From positions 434,001 to 498,000 of the forward strand of contig NZ_JANFMV010000001.1 in assembly GCF_024385575.1 (NCBI RefSeq): a stretch of 64,000 bases of DNA, written 5' to 3'. This stretch comes from Rhizobium sp. NRK18 (GTDB taxonomy: Bacteria > Pseudomonadota > Alphaproteobacteria > Rhizobiales > Rhizobiaceae). The first letter of the stretch is position 1. Every line of letters begins with the position of its first letter. The notes under the pieces were generated by a model. It saw only the letters and a program-made list of their open reading frames with translations, ran no database searches and had not been told where the DNA came from. This document shows, piece by piece, positions 26,801 through 35,390 of the stretch. Made by a program: the position numbers and the translations under genes.

Positions 26801-28929
26801 ACTACTATGCCTTCATGATGAGCCTGCCGATGCTTTGCGGCACGCGCGTCGAGAGCATACCGAGCTATCCAAGTTATCTGACGGCGAACGATGAGCGGCA
26901 GACCCGCTGGGCGGAATGGCTGAACCGGAAGCCCGGTTTCCGCGTGGGGATCGTCTGGCAGGGCAATCCGGATCCGAAGGTCGATCGCGGCCGGAGTTTC
27001 CCGCTTTCGACGCTGGAGCCTTTGGCCGCGATCCCGGGCGTTCGGCTGATCGCGCTGCAGAAGGGGCCGGGCGAGGAACAGATCGCCGCGCTTTCCGGTC
27101 GTTTCGCAATAGACCAGCCGCCGGAGGATTTCGATAGCGGTCCGGATGCCTTTGCCGATACCGCGGCGATGATGATGAACCTCGACCTCATCGTCACATC
27201 GGACACGGCCACCGCCCATCTTGCCGGCGCGCTCGGCAAGCCCGTCTGGATCCTGTTGAAGGCGAAAGCCGAATGGCGGTTCCTGCGCGGCCGGTCGGAT
27301 TCCCCCTGGTATCCCTCGGCACGGCTCTTCCGACAGGTCGCCGGCGAAACGCCGGGCTCACCATTTGCCGGAGCGGTCGGTCGCCTCGCCAGGGAGCTGG
27401 AAAAGCTGGTCCGCGGTGACCGCTCCGTTCTGTTTCGCACGCATGTCGAGCCGGAAGCGCCTCCGGCACCCACCAGCGAGCGCGAGCAGTTCGCGGCTGC
27501 CATTCGAGCCCATGTTGCCGGAAAGACGGAAGTGGCGCGAAAGGGCTATGCCGGGCTCTTGAGCAAGCCGAAGACCGAACCGGAAGCGCTGCATATGCTG
27601 GGCGCGATGGCGCTGGAGACGCAGAATTTCGCGCGCGCGCATCTCTTCTTCCTGAAGGCGCAGGAGAAGGGGCTGAAGACCCGCGAGTTTCGCACGAACT
27701 TCGCCATTGCGCTTCGCAATCTTGGCAAGGTTGCGGAGGCCGAGGCGATGCTGAGGGGATGCCTGGCCGAGAAGGAAACGGCGGAAGCGCAGATGACGCT
27801 CGGCAATCTGCTGCGCGATGACGGGCGCTTTTCCGAGGCGATCGCGGCCTATGAACGGGCGATCATTCTCAGGCCGGAAATCTCCAAGTCGCATCGGGGC
27901 CTCGCCAACGCGCTGAAGGATGTGGGGCGCACCGACGAGGCGATCGATGCGTTCAACAAGGCGCTGGCTTTGGCGCCGGGCGATACGGAGACGCTGATCG
28001 ACCGGGCGCATGCCTATCTGCAGAAAGGCAATCTGCCGGCTGGCTTCAAGGATTACGAGCACCGCTTCTTCGGCCTCGAGATGAAGGACCGGAAACTGGC
28101 GATCCCGCGCTGGCGGGGCGAGCCGATCGGCGACAAGGTTTTGTTCGTCCACGGCGAACAGGGATTCGGCGACCAGATCCAGTTTGCCCGTTTCGTGGTG
28201 CAAGCTGCCACAATGGCCGGACACGTCGTCCTTGAACTTCGCGATCCGCTGATCCCGCTGTTTCGCGCGCTGCCGGGCACGGAAAACGTTATCATCACGC
28301 GTCAGGGTATCGATCCTGTGCCGATCGCGGATTTCGAAATTCCGATGCTCAGCCTGCCGCTGGTGTTTGGCACGACCCTGGAAACCCTGCCGCGGCCGGT
28401 GCCCTTTGCGGTCGATCAGGCTGCTGTCGAGACCTGGCGCGCAACGTTTGGCGGCAAGGGCAAGTTCCGCGTCGGTCTCGTCTGGCAGGGCAATCCGAAT
28501 GCGCGCGCCGACAATGGCCGCTCGCCGCCGCTGAAAAGCCTGGCGCCTCTCTTCGATCTTCCGGACATGCATTTCGTGGCTCTGCAGTTTCGCGATGGCC
28601 TCGACCAGTTGCGTGACGTGCCGTTTGCCGATCGCATCGAGGTGCCGGGCGAGGCGCTCGGCGATTTTGCCAGCACGGCAGCGGCGATGCAGGCTCTGGA
28701 TCTCGTCATTTCCTCCTGCACCTCGTCGCTGCACCTTGCCGCGACGCAGGGCCTGCCGACCTTCGGGCTGTTGAAATACAATTCCGACTGGCGCTGGATG
28801 CGTGACCGGTCGGACAGCCCCTGGTACCCGAAACTCAGGCTCATTCGCCAGCCGAAGATGGGTGACTGGGACAGCGTCGCGGAAAAGGCGGCGACCGCGC
28901 TGAAGAGCTTCGCGGAGTGGCGCCGATGA
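23893..28929 (+). CDS. Giant protein with three tandem TPR-glycosyltransferase modules
   Basis: Cytoplasmic protein of about 1678 residues with no signal or membrane segment. Three modules repeat the same plan: TPR units, then a GT9/heptosyltransferase-like domain. Module 1 has TPRs at about 1-260 and HEQGLGDTIQF at 302; module 2 has AEQGFGDAFQF at 914; module 3 has HGEQGFGDQIQF at 1420. Each has a WQGNP(N/D) strand. Modules 1 and 2 carry SDTA(V/T)AHLAGA at 501 and 1103, but module 3 reads SSCTSSLHLAA at 1607. Each ends in a D/EWR(W/F)...WYP segment. The frame begins at TTG 23893, with GTG 23902 as an alternative; no ATG is available near the TPR start. The next gene overlaps its stop. It likely glycosylates protein or glycan substrates; the sugar and acceptor are unknown. 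Confidence 0.82.
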   Translation: MRTVAVQGALQDCVKLIGAGKAADAVANLQALAEDHPDDADVHHYLGLALHLSGRSAEGIAVLKKAAELEPDNAAIHQNMVLPFLATGDVQQAIAAGERSVALAPRSLGARVNFILALTRGGDWQKAAVACEEALSAFADNPTLLTQMGHILLQLDRREEAEEHLRRALAIRPEEHEASYNLGVLLQRQGNDGEAVEYYRRTLDSDPRHQGAIINRAVCLRNLGRVTDALTALESAPLKPEDFPALAYNIAWTKLLLGRWSEAWADYEKRVGVLPQPARATVSDAPLWRGEDLTGKTVVVLHEQGLGDTIQFVRLLPLIGEKAEKVIFVCQPQLHALLKTFPAFRDNSERFELVADGEAPLPTHDYHKLLMSLPGLLGLQPDQPNGGFPYLSAEPERKDKWAAFPDRPEGTARPLRIGLSWQGNPNAATERGRSVPLEVFATLGALGDGVEFISLQKGPGADQPAPDGLNLLKPGPDFDAGSDAFLDTAGLIASLDLVITSDTAVAHLAGAMGRPVWLLLMAAPDWRWGLSGELTAWYPTMRLFRQPEQGDWAGVMARVATELKGLVDAPQPIDPDPGTIALEQAIAVNRRGDFTGAAKLYRHMMARRGRSAQLLNLTAMAELEAGGRAREAALACLPLALHSLALAPAVTDFWSNLSIALDSAGFHRDSERALIVALKVDPAHIPSHLSLVRREIAAGHPDGALSRAKALLSHHPDNLAVLSAYANACTAIDRPEEAERALAKACRLAPADSKLLVQWGAALLALGRSDEAARAWERAIIADPANSDAWNNLGVQERSHGEPDIAVWFQRQAVAARPGNAEAWSNLGVSEMDAGREEEAIACFRKAIELRPAYADPKMALGMALMNNGDLAAGLPLYEERLNVGALGLGATRPKLDEWKGEDPAGKSFLLLAEQGFGDAFQFVRYAAVLKERGAAKVFVGCRGKIAALMAGAKGVDGVVREGDRFPATDYYAFMMSLPMLCGTRVESIPSYPSYLTANDERQTRWAEWLNRKPGFRVGIVWQGNPDPKVDRGRSFPLSTLEPLAAIPGVRLIALQKGPGEEQIAALSGRFAIDQPPEDFDSGPDAFADTAAMMMNLDLIVTSDTATAHLAGALGKPVWILLKAKAEWRFLRGRSDSPWYPSARLFRQVAGETPGSPFAGAVGRLARELEKLVRGDRSVLFRTHVEPEAPPAPTSEREQFAAAIRAHVAGKTEVARKGYAGLLSKPKTEPEALHMLGAMALETQNFARAHLFFLKAQEKGLKTREFRTNFAIALRNLGKVAEAEAMLRGCLAEKETAEAQMTLGNLLRDDGRFSEAIAAYERAIILRPEISKSHRGLANALKDVGRTDEAIDAFNKALALAPGDTETLIDRAHAYLQKGNLPAGFKDYEHRFFGLEMKDRKLAIPRWRGEPIGDKVLFVHGEQGFGDQIQFARFVVQAATMAGHVVLELRDPLIPLFRALPGTENVIITRQGIDPVPIADFEIPMLSLPLVFGTTLETLPRPVPFAVDQAAVETWRATFGGKGKFRVGLVWQGNPNARADNGRSPPLKSLAPLFDLPDMHFVALQFRDGLDQLRDVPFADRIEVPGEALGDFASTAAAMQALDLVISSCTSSLHLAATQGLPTFGLLKYNSDWRWMRDRSDSPWYPKLRLIRQPKMGDWDSVAEKAATALKSFAEWRR

Positions 28930-30440
28930 CGGGCGGCGAAGATGATGGTGCCATGTTGAAGCGTGCCTTCGATCTGCACACGGCCGGCGATTTCGCGGCG
29001 GCGCTTGCGATTTATGAACAACTGCTTGAAGAGGCGCCGAACCATCCCGACGCGCTGCGGCTTGCCGCTTCGGCAAAGCGCTCCGCCGGCGATCTTGCCG
29101 GCGCGCTGGTACTTTTCGAAAGGTTGACGGCAGAAGAGACCGTACAGGCGGAAGTCTGGTTCAACTACGGCAATGCGCTTGCGGACGCCGGGCGGTTTGC
29201 GGATTCGATAGCCGCCTATCAAAAGGCGATTGACGGCGGCAATAGGACGGCGGAGGTCTACGCCAATCTCGGGATTGCCGAGGTGGGCGGCGGCAATCAT
29301 CACGCGGCCATCGCCGCCTATCATACCGCGCTCGGTCTTGACCCGCGCCACAAGACGGCCATGCACAATCTCGGCAACGCGCTGGTCGAAGCCGGGGATC
29401 TCGACGGCGCCATCGACATGTTGCGGCGGACGGTCGCCGTCTATCCTGATCTTGCCGAGGCACGCTACAATCTTGCGCTGGCGTTGCTTCGGGCCGGCGA
29501 TTTTGCCGCCGGCTTCCGCCACTACGAGTGGCGCTGGCGGACGGAGAAGTTTCCCGCACGACCGCGACATACGGAAGTCGCCGACTGGGGCGGACGGCCC
29601 TATCCCGGCAAGACGCTGCTCGTGCATGCGGAGCAGGGGCTCGGCGATACCATCCAGTTCGCGAAGCTGCTACCGCTGGCCCGCTCGCTCGGCGGCCGGC
29701 TGGTCCTGCAGGTTCCGGACAAGCTGGTGAGGCTGCTTTCCCGCCTGCAGGGTTTCGACAGCATCGTCGGCGACAGCGAGGATCCCGGATCCTTCGACCT
29801 GCAATCGCCGCTTCTCGGCCTGCCGCAACGGCTGCAGCTGACGCCGGGCAGCATACCGGTCGCCCGGTCGCACCTGACGGTCGAACCGGAGCGTATCCTT
29901 CACTGGCGCAAGGCGTTGCGGCTCGAGGGCGGCGCAAAGGCGATCGGCCTTGTCTGGAAAGGCAATCCGAACTCACCGGTCGAGCGCGGCCGCAGCCTTG
30001 CCGGACCACGTGAGCTGGCGCCCTTTGCCGCTCTAACGGATGTCCGGCTGATCGCTCTGCAGAAGCTGGCGGCGGGCATGCTGGAGCGGGCCGATACGCC
30101 GTCGGGCTGGAAGGTCGGCGGACTGGATTTCGTCCTGGAGCATCCGGGTCCGGACTTCGATGCGGGAGCGGACGCCTTCATCGACACCGCCGGCATCATG
30201 GCCAATCTTGGCGGGGTCGTGTCGGTCTGTACTGCGCCGCTGCACCTTGCCGGAGCACTCGGCGTGCCGAGTGTAGCGCTTTTGAAAACGGCGGCCGACT
30301 GGCGCTGGATGACAGAGCGGACCGATACGCCCTGGTATCCTTCCATGACGCTCTGCCGGCAGACACGGTCGGGCGATTTCGGCCCGGCGATCGCCGCTGC
30401 CGTTGACGTGGTCTCGGGCTGGCTTTCAGTTCAGAGATAG
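28926..30440 (+). CDS. TPR-glycosyltransferase (GT9-like), single module
   Basis: Protein of 504 residues with TPR repeats at about 1-200 and a GT9-like domain from about 225, including HAEQGLGDTIQF, GLVWKGNPNSPVERGRSL and a closing DWRWMTERTDTPWYPS. At the conserved active-site-like position it has SVCTAPLHLAGA, the same SxCT type as module 3 of the upstream giant protein. The ATG at 28926 overlaps the preceding TGA. A GTG at 28917 is possible. Its 3' end overlaps the converging GT4 gene by 10 bases. It probably arose by duplication of the neighbouring module. Confidence 0.82.
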   Translation: MTGGEDDGAMLKRAFDLHTAGDFAAALAIYEQLLEEAPNHPDALRLAASAKRSAGDLAGALVLFERLTAEETVQAEVWFNYGNALADAGRFADSIAAYQKAIDGGNRTAEVYANLGIAEVGGGNHHAAIAAYHTALGLDPRHKTAMHNLGNALVEAGDLDGAIDMLRRTVAVYPDLAEARYNLALALLRAGDFAAGFRHYEWRWRTEKFPARPRHTEVADWGGRPYPGKTLLVHAEQGLGDTIQFAKLLPLARSLGGRLVLQVPDKLVRLLSRLQGFDSIVGDSEDPGSFDLQSPLLGLPQRLQLTPGSIPVARSHLTVEPERILHWRKALRLEGGAKAIGLVWKGNPNSPVERGRSLAGPRELAPFAALTDVRLIALQKLAAGMLERADTPSGWKVGGLDFVLEHPGPDFDAGADAFIDTAGIMANLGGVVSVCTAPLHLAGALGVPSVALLKTAADWRWMTERTDTPWYPSMTLCRQTRSGDFGPAIAAAVDVVSGWLSVQR

Positions 30441-31621
30441 CCGCTGACGATCGCCTTCATCTGGTCGGCCGTGCGCGACCAGGAATAGCCGGCGAGCTTG
30501 GCCGCGCCGCGATCGCCGCGCCTGCGGGCATCCGCGCGATCGCGATAGGCGCGCTCCAGCATCTCGTCGATCTCGTCCACATCGCTTTCGCCCCAGCCGG
30601 CGACCGAGCCGACGCCGGCGCCGCTGCCGTCCACCGGTGTCTGCTTTTCCAGCGCATAGCAGTTGTTGCCGTCGATCAGATCGAGATGGCCGGTATTGGC
30701 CGACAGGATCGCCGGCACGCCGCAGGCCATGGCCTCCATGGCGACGAGGTTGGTGCCACCTTCCGAACGGTTGGGGAACACCGCGACGTCCATCTCGCGG
30801 AGCACCGGCGCCATCAGCGCGTTGGGGATGGCGCCAAGGTCGAGGAACTGGTTGCGGGCAATGCCATTCGTCTCCGCCCATGCGGCCTGGTCGACCTTGC
30901 CTTCCGCGGTAAACGGCAAGGGCGCGGTCATGCCGCTTTCGTCCAGGCTCTTTGCCAGCTGCGGCCACGGACTGTGCCAGGCCGCCGCCAAAAGCGCGTC
31001 GGGATGGCGCTTGGCAAAGCGGGTAAAGGCCGCGACCACGAGGTCCTGGCCCTTGCGCCGTTCCAGCTTGCCGCCGGTGAAAACGAGGAAGCGATCCTTC
31101 AGAACGCCTTGCTTTTGCGCGGGATGGAACAGCGTCTGGTCGATGCCCTGGATGACAGTCTTCACGTTGGTCAGCCCGTAGGCGCGCAGAATCCGTTCGT
31201 TCCAGGTCGAGCCTGTGACGATCAGCGGAAAGGACCGGGCGCGCTCAAGGACGTCCTCGGACAGTTGCGGCACTTCGAAGAAGACGACACCGAGGTTCGG
31301 CGCGCCCTGCAGCATCACGCCATGGGCGCCGGGCATCGTCTGGAAATCGTTGCCGAGCCCGACCAGGACGGGCGCGTTGACGCTGGTCGGCTTGCCGGCG
31401 CGCTCTTCCAGCCGTTTGACGAAGTCGAGCGAGGCCTTGAAAAACGGGGAGAGCGCCTGCTGGCGCAGCGGATCAACGGCGATCTGGTCGCCCCGGAGCG
31501 GCAGGGAGCAGACTGGTTCGAAATCGGCATCGGCCGACCAGTTGAGGGCGAGGTTGAGGCCGTAGATTCCCCAGCCGAAGAAGCTGGAAATGCCCCAGTG
31601 AATGATGACCGGTTTTCTCAT
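30431..31621 (-). CDS. Glycosyltransferase family 4 (GT-B fold)
   Basis: Protein of 396 residues. The C-terminal half has the GT4 nucleotide-sugar site: VFTGGKLERRKGQDL, then the E-x7-E-like FPNRSEGGTNLVAMEAMACGVP. The N-terminus HWGISSFFGWGIYG is a glycine-rich acceptor-side loop. There is no membrane segment. It is the only member of this block on the minus strand and starts 213 bases from the divergent secretion exporter gene. It may add sugars to the same product as the TPR enzymes; donor and acceptor are unknown. Confidence 0.82.
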   Translation of the reverse strand: MRKPVIIHWGISSFFGWGIYGLNLALNWSADADFEPVCSLPLRGDQIAVDPLRQQALSPFFKASLDFVKRLEERAGKPTSVNAPVLVGLGNDFQTMPGAHGVMLQGAPNLGVVFFEVPQLSEDVLERARSFPLIVTGSTWNERILRAYGLTNVKTVIQGIDQTLFHPAQKQGVLKDRFLVFTGGKLERRKGQDLVVAAFTRFAKRHPDALLAAAWHSPWPQLAKSLDESGMTAPLPFTAEGKVDQAAWAETNGIARNQFLDLGAIPNALMAPVLREMDVAVFPNRSEGGTNLVAMEAMACGVPAILSANTGHLDLIDGNNCYALEKQTPVDGSGAGVGSVAGWGESDVDEIDEMLERAYRDRADARRRGDRGAAKLAGYSWSRTADQMKAIVSGYL

Positions 31622-31834
31622 CGGCTCCCGAAAATGCTGTCCGCTTGTCCGTCCTTATCCAGCGCCAATGTTGCGTGGCGCTGACGTGCCGAGGCGAAGT
31701 TCAGCCAGCCCGCAAAATCAGCCGTGAATCCAGCATCGCGAAAGCTTCCACACATAGGGTCTAACCTGAATGGGCAGGATGCCCTCTCTCTTTTTCCTGT
31801 TTTCCTGCCGGAAGACGCCAAGAGGTAGTCCAGA

Positions 31835-34063
31835 ATGAGTGAGACGGATCGGGATCCGACAGCAGAGCGTTCGGTGAGTTCCCCCTTCAAGGCACTGGTG
31901 CTGGCCGGACGCAAGCTGGGCCTGTCGCTTTCGCTTGAACAGATCCAGCGCGACTTTTCCGATTCCGGACGAGTGCCGGACCTTCCGGTTCTGGCCGAGA
32001 TCGCCAAGGAACACGGCATGAAGAGCCGGGCGCTGAAGGTGACTTGGCGCGTGCTCAGCCAGCTCGACCAGAGCATTTCGGCGATCATCTGCCTGCGCGA
32101 CGGCACGCTTCTCGTCTTCGATCAGTATCTCAACGATCCGGTCACGCCGCAGGTGGTGCTGCGCGATCCCGGCGATCCAGTCCATGGCAAGGTCGCGGTC
32201 GACCAGCTGCGCCTGGAACAGGTCTGGGACGGCAGCGTCGTGCTGTTCAAGAAGGCGCCGGTCCTCCACCATTTCGACGAGGAAGATCCGGAGGAGTTCA
32301 ACTTTGCCTGGATGACGCGCCAGGTCTTCAAGGAGCGCCGGCTGTTCAGGGACATCCTGATTGCCGCCATGTCGCTCGGCGTGCTGTCGCTGGTGCCGTC
32401 GATCCTCTATCTGGTCGTCATCGACAAGGTTCTCGTCCATCACCGCATCTCGACCCTGATGATGATGGTGATCGCGATTGCCGTCGTGCTCGTCTTCGAC
32501 ATGGCGCTCAGCTACCTCAAGCGGATGATGTCGGCGGTCGCCACCGCGCGCATCGACGTCCGGCTGAACCTCTACATCTTCAATCGCCTGTCGCGCCTGC
32601 CGATCGAATTCTTCGAACAGAATCCGACCGGCGAGATCGTCTACCGGTTGGGCGAAGCCAAGCGCGTGCGCGCCTTCATCACCGGCCAGCTGTTCGGCAC
32701 GATGCTCGATCTCCTGTCGCTGGTCGTGCTGATCCCGGCCATGTTCCTGCTTTCGCCGGTGCTGTCCTTCTGGGTGCTCGGCATCGCCTCAATGATGTCG
32801 CTGGTGCTGGTCATCTACATGGGGCCGATCCGCAAGGCCTATGCGCGGGTGATGAAGTCCGAACACCAGCGCACCTCGATGCTGATCGAGACGATCAACG
32901 GCATCCGCACGATCAAGTCGATGGCGCTGGAAGGCCGCAAGCGGCGCGAATGGGACCAGAAGGTCGCCGAATCCGTCCGTGCACAGACCGAACTCCTGAA
33001 CCTCGCCAACCAGCCGCAGACCCTTTTGGCGCCGCTCGAAAAGCTGATCTACGCCGGATCGCTGTGCATCGGCGCCTATATTGCGATCTCCTCCGACAGC
33101 GCGGTGATGACCGGCACGCTCGTGGCCTTCACCATGGTCGCACAGCGGGCCACCCAGCCGATCGTGCAGCTGGCGGCGCTCATGCAGCCGCTGGAAGAGG
33201 CCCGCGCTGCATTGAGGCAGGTCGGATCGGTCATCAACCATCCGGCTGAACGCGGTTCAGGCAGCGGCGTGCGTCCGGTGCTGAAAGGCGAGATCGAATT
33301 CGAGGACGTGCGGTTCACCTATGCCGGCGGTTCGCAGCCGGCGCTCGACCAGATCAGCTTCCGTGTGAAGCCGGGTGAAGTCGTCGGCATCATGGGCCGC
33401 AGCGGCTCGGGCAAGACGACGGTGACGCGGCTCCTGCAGGGCCTGCATTCGAATTACGGCGGTCTTATCCGCATGGACGGCGTCGAGCTGAAGGAAATCG
33501 ACCTCTATCACCTGCGTTCCAATATCGGCGTGGTGCTGCAGGAAAGCTTCATGTTCAAGGGCTCGATCCGCGACAACATCACCGCGGGCAAGCCGGATGC
33601 GCTGCCGGAAGAGATGATTGCCGCAGCACAGCTTGCCGGCGCGGACGAGTTCATCGAGCGGCTGCCGCGTGGGTACGACACCATGCTGGAAGAAGGTGCG
33701 ACCAACCTTTCCGGCGGCCAGCGTCAGCGTCTGGCGATCGCCCGGGCGCTGATCTCCAACCCGCCCATTCTCGTCTTCGACGAGGCGACCAGCGCGCTCG
33801 ACCCCGACAGCGAGGCGATCATCATGGGCAATCTCAACGAGATCGCCCGGGGCCGCACGGTCCTGATGATTTCCCACCGTCTGTCTTCGCTCGTCAACTG
33901 CGACCAGATCCTGATGTTCGAACGCGGACGGTTGAGGGATGCGGGCCTGCATGGCGATCTGATGAAGCGGTCCCCCGACTACCGGTATCTGTGGAACCAG
34001 CAGAACCGCCACATGATGATGGATGCAAAGAGCAATGTTCAAGGCCTTAACGCTGTTGCCTGA
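31835..34063 (+). CDS. Type I secretion ABC exporter with C39-like domain (HlyB/LapB-like)
   Basis: Inner-membrane exporter of 742 residues. Residues about 10-145 form a peptidase C39-like domain without the catalytic Cys, as in HlyB-type exporters that recognise but do not cleave their substrate. Six membrane helices follow (about 175-450). The ATPase domain has Walker A GRSGSGKTT from residue 521, signature LSGGQRQRL at 625 and Walker B ILVFDEATSALD. The adaptor gene overlaps its 3' end. No RTX-repeat substrate or TolC-like protein is seen in the window. Confidence 0.92.
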   Translation: MSETDRDPTAERSVSSPFKALVLAGRKLGLSLSLEQIQRDFSDSGRVPDLPVLAEIAKEHGMKSRALKVTWRVLSQLDQSISAIICLRDGTLLVFDQYLNDPVTPQVVLRDPGDPVHGKVAVDQLRLEQVWDGSVVLFKKAPVLHHFDEEDPEEFNFAWMTRQVFKERRLFRDILIAAMSLGVLSLVPSILYLVVIDKVLVHHRISTLMMMVIAIAVVLVFDMALSYLKRMMSAVATARIDVRLNLYIFNRLSRLPIEFFEQNPTGEIVYRLGEAKRVRAFITGQLFGTMLDLLSLVVLIPAMFLLSPVLSFWVLGIASMMSLVLVIYMGPIRKAYARVMKSEHQRTSMLIETINGIRTIKSMALEGRKRREWDQKVAESVRAQTELLNLANQPQTLLAPLEKLIYAGSLCIGAYIAISSDSAVMTGTLVAFTMVAQRATQPIVQLAALMQPLEEARAALRQVGSVINHPAERGSGSGVRPVLKGEIEFEDVRFTYAGGSQPALDQISFRVKPGEVVGIMGRSGSGKTTVTRLLQGLHSNYGGLIRMDGVELKEIDLYHLRSNIGVVLQESFMFKGSIRDNITAGKPDALPEEMIAAAQLAGADEFIERLPRGYDTMLEEGATNLSGGQRQRLAIARALISNPPILVFDEATSALDPDSEAIIMGNLNEIARGRTVLMISHRLSSLVNCDQILMFERGRLRDAGLHGDLMKRSPDYRYLWNQQNRHMMMDAKSNVQGLNAVA

Positions 34064-35390
34064 CGATGCCGATGCGTCGCAGAATGCGGCCTCGGAGTTC
34101 ATATCGGACAGTGCGGAAATCCTGAACGCAGCCATTCCCAAGGCTGCGCGGATGACCGTGACCGTCGTCGCGGCCTTTGTCGGCGTCGCCATTCTGTTGT
34201 CGATCCTCATCCCGATCGAGCGCGTCGTGTCGTCGACCGGCCGGATCATTTCGGAAGCGCCGCATGTCGTCATCCAGCCGATCGAAACGTCGATCGTCCG
34301 GGAAATCCATGTGCGCGAAGGCCAGCGGGTCAACAAGGGTGAAATCCTTGCCACCCTCGATCCGACCTTTTCTGAAGCCGATGCCACCTCGTGGCGGCGC
34401 CAGGTCGGTGCGCTGAAGGCGGAAATCGAGCGGCTTTACGACGAAGTCGACGGACGTCCCTACCAGCCGCTCGGCAACGACCTCTTCACCGAACTGCAGC
34501 AGCGCTACTACAGCGCCCGCAAGTCGCAATACGATTCGGCCATCACCAACCTGAATGGCAAGGTGGCGGCGATCGAAGCGCTGCGCACCCAGCTTTCCTC
34601 CGAGCTGCATCTATTCGGCCAGCGGCTGGATATCCTCAAGCAGACGGAGGAGATGAAGGCATCGCTGGTTGAGCGGCAGGCGATCAGCAAGATGGAATTG
34701 CTGCAGGTCTCGGACAACCGGCTGGAACTGGAGCGGCAGATCGCCGAACTGCAGGGCCAGCTGTCGACCAGCGCCAATGATCTCGAAAGCGCCAAGGCGG
34801 CGCGGGACAATTATGTCCAGCAATGGCGTTCAGACGCCATGCAGCAGCTCGTCAAGCAGCAGGGCGAGCTGAATTCCGCCATGGAACAGCTCTCCAAGGC
34901 AGACAAGCGGCATGAGCTGATCGAGATGCGCGCGCCTCAGGATGCGATCGTGCTGCAGGTTGGCGACATATCCGTCGGCGCAGTCGTCCAGACGGCGCAG
35001 AAGATGTTCATCCTCGTCCCGGCGGATGCAAAGCTCGAAGTCGAGGCCGAGATCTCGACTTTGGAACAGGGTTTCGTCCATCCCGGCCAGGAAGTGGAAG
35101 TGAAGCTCGACGCCTGGCCGTTTGCCAAGTACGGCGGACTGAAGGGAACCGTCCGTTCGCTGTCGGCCGACAGCGTCACCATCGGCAAGAACAACGACAG
35201 CAACGGCAAGGCCGTCTACCTGGCCAAGATCGACCTCGACAGCCCGAACCTCGATTCGAAGCCGGCCGGCTACGGGCTCGTTCCGGGCATGACGCTGACC
35301 TCCGACATCGTCGTCGGCAAGAGAACGCTTGCGGGCTATCTGTTCGAGCGCGCAAGCCCTGCATTGACTGAAGGAATGCGAGAACCATGA
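34035..35390 (+). CDS. HlyD-family periplasmic adaptor of type I secretion
   Basis: Membrane fusion protein of 451 residues. One N-terminal membrane helix (about 40-60) is followed by a lipoyl-like segment HVVIQPIETSIVREIHVREGQRVNKGEILATLDP. A long Gln/Glu/Leu-rich coiled-coil hairpin spans about 110-290, and the C-terminal beta domain ends in GYGLVPGMTLTSDIVVGKRTL, typical of HlyD. The start at 34035 overlaps the exporter gene; an in-frame ATG at 34023 is possible. It would link the ABC exporter to an outer-membrane TolC protein. The stop overlaps the start of the Sel1 gene (ATGA). Confidence 0.92.
   Translation: MFKALTLLPDDADASQNAASEFISDSAEILNAAIPKAARMTVTVVAAFVGVAILLSILIPIERVVSSTGRIISEAPHVVIQPIETSIVREIHVREGQRVNKGEILATLDPTFSEADATSWRRQVGALKAEIERLYDEVDGRPYQPLGNDLFTELQQRYYSARKSQYDSAITNLNGKVAAIEALRTQLSSELHLFGQRLDILKQTEEMKASLVERQAISKMELLQVSDNRLELERQIAELQGQLSTSANDLESAKAARDNYVQQWRSDAMQQLVKQQGELNSAMEQLSKADKRHELIEMRAPQDAIVLQVGDISVGAVVQTAQKMFILVPADAKLEVEAEISTLEQGFVHPGQEVEVKLDAWPFAKYGGLKGTVRSLSADSVTIGKNNDSNGKAVYLAKIDLDSPNLDSKPAGYGLVPGMTLTSDIVVGKRTLAGYLFERASPALTEGMREP

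Noticed and set aside
23893..30440. CRISPR-like or recombination repeats from the TPR-glycosyltransferase modules
   Set aside because: Similarity is in the protein modules only; no regularly spaced identical DNA repeats were seen.
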